Origin: an uncultured Alcaligenaceae bacterium
GTDB lineage: Bacteria; Pseudomonadota; Gammaproteobacteria; Burkholderiales; Burkholderiaceae_B
Direction of reading: 5' to 3'
DNA: 17,711 nt
NCBI GenBank assembly: GCA_937897265.1
Contig: CALCPT010000096.1
Location: 1 to 17,711 of the forward strand
The notes beneath the pieces were generated by a model that made no database searches, was not told where the DNA came from, and worked only from the letters and a program-made list of their open reading frames with translations. Position numbers and translations under genes: made by a program. Below, piece after piece: positions 15,145-17,711 of the stretch (the stretch's first letter is position 1; every line of letters begins with the position of its first letter).

Positions 15145-15732
15145 ATGTCCCTCGCGCCACGTAGGTTAATCGTTGCAATCACCGGAGCCTCAGGTACGGC
15201 CTATGGTGTGCGTTTATTGCAGGTGCTGCAGGACACCGACATTGAGACGCATCTTGTATTGACCGACTCGGCAAAACTGACAATGGCAGCTGAAACGGAT
15301 TTTCAGCCAGCACACGTGCAGGCCTTGGCAGATGTTGTGCATGCATCCAAGAATGTCGGTGCAACGATTGCCTCGGGCTCCTTTGTGACTCTGGGGATGG
15401 TCGTTGCACCATGTTCAATCAACACGCTATCCGAAATTGCGTGGGGGATTACGGGTAATTTGATTTCACGCGCGGCTGATGTCACTCTCAAAGAGCGGCG
15501 TCGACTGATTTTGCTTGTGCGTGAAACGCCGCTGCATGCTGGCCACTTAAAATCGATGCTACAGGTTACGCAAAACGGCGCAATTGTCATGCCGCCCGTA
15601 CCAGCCTTATATGTCAAACCAAAATCCGTTGATGACGTCATCGATCATACGGTGGGTCGTGTGCTGGATTTGTTAGGTTTAGAAACGGATCTTGTGCAGC
15701 GTTGGAATGGTCTCGGAAAACTTTCACGATGA
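15145..15732 (+). CDS. ubiX: Flavin prenyltransferase UbiX
   Basis: A 195-residue protein, normal UbiX length. It joins a dimethylallyl group to FMN to make prenylated FMN, the cofactor of UbiD-type decarboxylases. Motifs: RRLIVAITGASGTAYGVRLL (6-25, FMN phosphate-binding GASG), LETD-like AAETDF (48-53), GSFVTLGMVVAPCSINTLS (78-96), DVTLKERR (112-119), LLVRETPLH (123-131) and MPPVPALYVKP (149-159). Lys116, Arg126, Glu127 and Tyr156 keep the spacing of the catalytic residues I recall for Pseudomonas UbiX (129, 139, 140, 169). No ubiD gene is in the window; the partner may be the ubiquinone-pathway UbiD elsewhere or an aromatic-acid decarboxylase. Its stop overlaps the start of the next gene by four bases. 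Confidence 0.95.
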   Translation: MSLAPRRLIVAITGASGTAYGVRLLQVLQDTDIETHLVLTDSAKLTMAAETDFQPAHVQALADVVHASKNVGATIASGSFVTLGMVVAPCSINTLSEIAWGITGNLISRAADVTLKERRRLILLVRETPLHAGHLKSMLQVTQNGAIVMPPVPALYVKPKSVDDVIDHTVGRVLDLLGLETDLVQRWNGLGKLSR

Positions 15733-16007
15733 AGTTATTTGTGTATTACAAGTTTTTACCGCTTGAGCAACCTCAAATTAAAACGCGTGTTGAGCAAATG
15801 CAAGCGAAGCTAAAGAATAGGTTTGTCGCGTTACATCCTCAAGTGATGAAGCGCCCCAAACCCGACGAACTTGGTCAGGTGACTTGGATGGAAATTTACG
15901 ACTTGTCATCGGTGGATTTCGATGAATTTAAGATTGCGCTCGATCTCGGAGCAAAGTCGGCACAGTTGCCGCAACCCAGGCGTATCGAACAATTTATAGG
16001 CTGTTAA
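15729..16007 (+). CDS. DUF4936-like small protein
   Basis: A 92-residue protein starting MKLFVYYKFLP at the ATG that overlaps the ubiX stop (ATGA, 15729-15732); translational coupling makes this start more likely than an in-frame ATG at 15702. It has no signal peptide or membrane segment. The pattern VYYKF..., VEQMQAKLKNRF, LMKRPKPDE-like QVMKRPKPDELGQVTWMEIYD (about 47-67) and a C-terminal PRRIEQFIGC resembles DUF4936, a betaproteobacterial family of short alpha/beta proteins whose members open with xVYYxV and carry KRRP...TWMEVY; this is from memory. No biochemical function is known to me. The overlap with ubiX suggests a shared message and perhaps a linked role. Confidence 0.8.
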   Translation: MKLFVYYKFLPLEQPQIKTRVEQMQAKLKNRFVALHPQVMKRPKPDELGQVTWMEIYDLSSVDFDEFKIALDLGAKSAQLPQPRRIEQFIGC

Positions 16008-16103
16008 GGTCTGTGATCGATTGCCCGATTAAACAAGCGTTCTTGGATTGATACCTGCGCTCGAAAAAATATCTAACTCAATGTAGTGCTCGCCCTTGTG
16101 ACT

Positions 16104-16194
16104 AGAGGTCAAATCGAACATGATAAAAAACTGTAGCTTCACTCTTACACGAGAGATCAAACGGAACATGATAAAAAAAACTGTCGCTTCGCTC
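16104..16194 (+). repeat. Diverged tandem duplication over the start of the third Bug gene
   Basis: Two copies offset by 48 bases: 16104-16144 and 16152-16194. Each has an AGAG(G/A)TCAAA-type leader, GAACATGATAAAAAA and CTGT(A/C)GCTTC(A/G)CTC. The second copy has two extra A residues in its A-run, so the codons after the ATG differ. Both ATGs (16120, 16168) are in frame with the gene. Confidence 0.85.
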
Positions 16195-17133
16195 GCAATC
16201 TTGTTGTTTGGCGCAACGTTTTTTCAGTATTCTTTCGCTCAGTATCCTGAACGTACGATCAAAATCTTAGTGGGCTTTGCGGCAGGTGGTCCAACGGATA
16301 GCTCAGCGCGTGCAATGGCCGAAGGGATGACCAAGGCGCTCGGTCAACAAGTCGTGATCGAAAACCGTCCGGGTGCCAACGCTCAAATCGCAGCGATCGA
16401 GCTGATTAAAAGCCCGCCAGACGGTTACACACTGATGCTCGCCTCGAACGGTACGCTCTCAGTGGCGGGTGCACGTTACGCTAAGTTGCCTTATGACGTC
16501 GAACGCGACTTTACACCGATCGGCTCGGTTGCCGGGTATCCACATGTCTTGGTCGTACCGACCCAAAGCCCGGCTAACGATCTCGCGTCGCTGATCCGCT
16601 TGGCAAAGGCTTCGCCTAAGGGCTTAACGGCCGCTGTCACAGGGCACGCCAATGAACTCACTGTTGAGTGGTTAAAAAAAGATGCAAGTATTGAGCTGAC
16701 CTCGGTCATCTATAAGGGTGCCTCAGCGGTCATCAATGATCTGGTTGCGGCGCGGGTGGATATGGCCTTGCTCGCGCCCAATGTTGTGACACCGATGCTT
16801 GAATCAAAGCGAATGAAAGCGATTGCGGTAACGGGCGCTAACCCCGCCGCTGATCTGCCTGGCGTTGCGACCATGATGGCGTCTGGCCTTGCGAACTTTG
16901 AACTCGATATTTGGAATGGCTTAGTGGCACCGGCAGGCACCAGTCCTAGCATTACTGAGAAGCTTAATGCGGCGCTTAAACAAACGTTGGTTCAGCCAGA
17001 GTTTCAAAAAACATTGGCACTGTCTGGTCAATACGCCATCATTGATACGCCAGCTGAGTTCAAACGCAAATACGATAAAGAAGCAGCGCACTGGAAAAAA
17101 ATTGCAACCGATGCAAAGCTTCCGCTACTTTGA
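16168..17133 (+). CDS. Bug/TctC-family periplasmic substrate-binding protein (third copy)
   Basis: A 321-residue periplasmic binding protein if started at the second ATG of the duplicated start region; the first in-frame ATG (16120) would add 16 mostly polar, basic residues. The second start is preferred because it opens straight into a signal peptide (MIKKTVASLAILLFGATFF, ending SFAQYPE). The first copy has the slightly better Shine-Dalgarno (AGAGGT, 10 bases away), so dual initiation is possible. Family features: YPERTIKILVGFAAGGPTDSSARAMA (canonical GG-P-T-D ligand loop), LGQQVVIENRPGANAQIAA, PPDGYTLML, LPYDVERDFTPIG and a C-terminal EFKRKYDKEAAHWKKIATDA. It follows the DUF4936-like gene after about 110 to 160 bases. 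Ligand unknown, probably a carboxylate. Confidence 0.92.
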   Translation: MIKKTVASLAILLFGATFFQYSFAQYPERTIKILVGFAAGGPTDSSARAMAEGMTKALGQQVVIENRPGANAQIAAIELIKSPPDGYTLMLASNGTLSVAGARYAKLPYDVERDFTPIGSVAGYPHVLVVPTQSPANDLASLIRLAKASPKGLTAAVTGHANELTVEWLKKDASIELTSVIYKGASAVINDLVAARVDMALLAPNVVTPMLESKRMKAIAVTGANPAADLPGVATMMASGLANFELDIWNGLVAPAGTSPSITEKLNAALKQTLVQPEFQKTLALSGQYAIIDTPAEFKRKYDKEAAHWKKIATDAKLPLL

Positions 17134-17170
17134 GCGATCAGAGCCGCGGTCAACGTTATGACAATCAAGC

Positions 17171-17194
17171 CCTTCAGCACCCAAGTGCTGAAGG
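17171..17194. terminator. Hairpin between convergent genes, likely terminator
   Basis: Perfect 10-bp stem CCTTCAGCAC / GTGCTGAAGG with a CCAA tetraloop, midway between the third Bug gene and the convergent oxidase gene. The stem is strong and compact, but neither strand has a clear T-run. Confidence 0.65.
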
Positions 17195-17207
17195 CATCGC
17201 GAATAGT

Positions 17208-17711
17208 TTAATAAAACGCTTTCTCATCAAGCGACAATAACGGGAACGCACTCAGCGCATCGTTAGGACTCAGTGGTGCAACCGCTTGTAAGTAGCTTGG
17301 GTTGAGCTCAGCAAGCGAGTTCACACCGATCAGGCCCATACAGATCTTGACTTCATCTTCTAAGATCTCAAGCATTCTGACAACGCCTGCGGCGCCATCC
17401 GCTGCAAGTCCAATGCATTGCATGCGACCCATACCGACCATATGCGCGCCAGAGGCAATCGCTTTGACGATATCTGAGCCGCGATTAAAACTGCCATCAA
17501 CGATCACCGTTGCTCGCCCGTTTACGGCTTTAACGACTTCAGGCAGTACCGCCATAGAGCCTAGGCAATGATCAAGTTGGCGCCCACCGTGGTTTGACAC
17601 ATAGATGGCATCGGCGCCGAGGTCTTTGATACGTTGTGCATCGTGCGGATTGAGCACGCCCTTGACGATGAGCTTGCCCGGCCACTGGTCGCGGATCTGC
17701 CTGAAGCGGTC
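17208..17711 (-). CDS. FMN-dependent alpha-hydroxy-acid oxidase/dehydrogenase, C-terminal part
   Basis: Partial gene; the frame runs open to the right window edge (167 residues visible). It belongs to the LldD/glycolate oxidase family, which oxidises L-2-hydroxy acids with FMN in a TIM barrel. The segment has WPGKLIVKGVL (barrel strand with the substrate/flavin lysine), LGADAIYVSNHGGRQLDH with the catalytic histidine of the NHGGRQLD signature, VIVDGSFNRGSDIVKAIASGAHMVGMGR (FMN phosphate-binding strands) and the closing LEILEDEVKICMGLIGVNSLAELNPSYL. The usual DGGxRRGxD reads DGSFNRGSD here: the first Arg is Asn and the second Gly is Ser, marking a divergent subgroup. The N-terminal half, which would help identify the substrate, is outside the window. 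Confidence 0.9.
   Translation of the reverse strand, partial: DRFRQIRDQWPGKLIVKGVLNPHDAQRIKDLGADAIYVSNHGGRQLDHCLGSMAVLPEVVKAVNGRATVIVDGSFNRGSDIVKAIASGAHMVGMGRMQCIGLAADGAAGVVRMLEILEDEVKICMGLIGVNSLAELNPSYLQAVAPLSPNDALSAFPLLSLDEKAFY

Noticed and set aside
15303..15641. 112-codon minus-strand frame inside ubiX
   Set aside because: Antisense shadow; ubiX on the plus strand is conserved along its whole length.

Overview
The window looks like a chromosomal segment of a betaproteobacterium, most likely Burkholderiales and perhaps Alcaligenaceae-like. The reasons are three Bug/TctC-type periplasmic binding proteins in 17.7 kb, a TorF-porin/glnK/amtB operon, a DUF4936-like protein and a moderate GC content. 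This assignment is inferred from gene content; no rRNA or other marker gene is present. No tRNA, rRNA, CRISPR array, insertion sequence or prophage was seen, and no gene-free stretch exceeds 300 bases.

Layout. (1) Bases 2-325 hold the end of a FadH-like 2,4-dienoyl-CoA reductase, followed by a strong bidirectional terminator shared with a small hydrophobic protein on the minus strand (397-654). (2) Bases 863-3569, minus strand, hold a nitrogen operon: outer-membrane TorF-type porin, then glnK, then amtB. A near-consensus sigma-54 promoter and an upstream NtrC-type site precede it. (3) Bases 3815-6493, plus strand, hold a complete NitT/TauT-type ABC importer (ATPase, permease, binding protein) with no enzyme gene attached. 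(4) Bases 6668-14042 hold a divergent catabolic cluster. The minus strand carries AMP-forming acyl-CoA ligase, double-hotdog dehydratase, CaiB-type CoA-transferase and a Bug binding protein. The plus strand carries an IclR regulator and a short MetE-like zinc protein. The divergent control region has two face-to-face promoters and a palindrome placed to act on both. (5) Bases 14058-17133 hold a second Bug protein, UbiX flavin prenyltransferase overlapping a DUF4936-like gene by four bases, and a third Bug protein whose start region is a diverged tandem duplication. (6) The window ends inside an FMN-dependent alpha-hydroxy-acid oxidase on the minus strand.

How it fits together. The nitrogen operon should respond to nitrogen limitation: GlnK gates AmtB, and TorF may provide outer-membrane passage. 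The IclR cluster reads as uptake, CoA activation and hydration of an unidentified organic acid, with the MetE-like protein as a possible methyl- or alkyl-transfer step. No TctA or TctB membrane subunits occur in the window, so the Bug proteins must use partners elsewhere or act as sensors. The substrates of the ABC importer and of the catabolic cluster cannot be read from the sequence.
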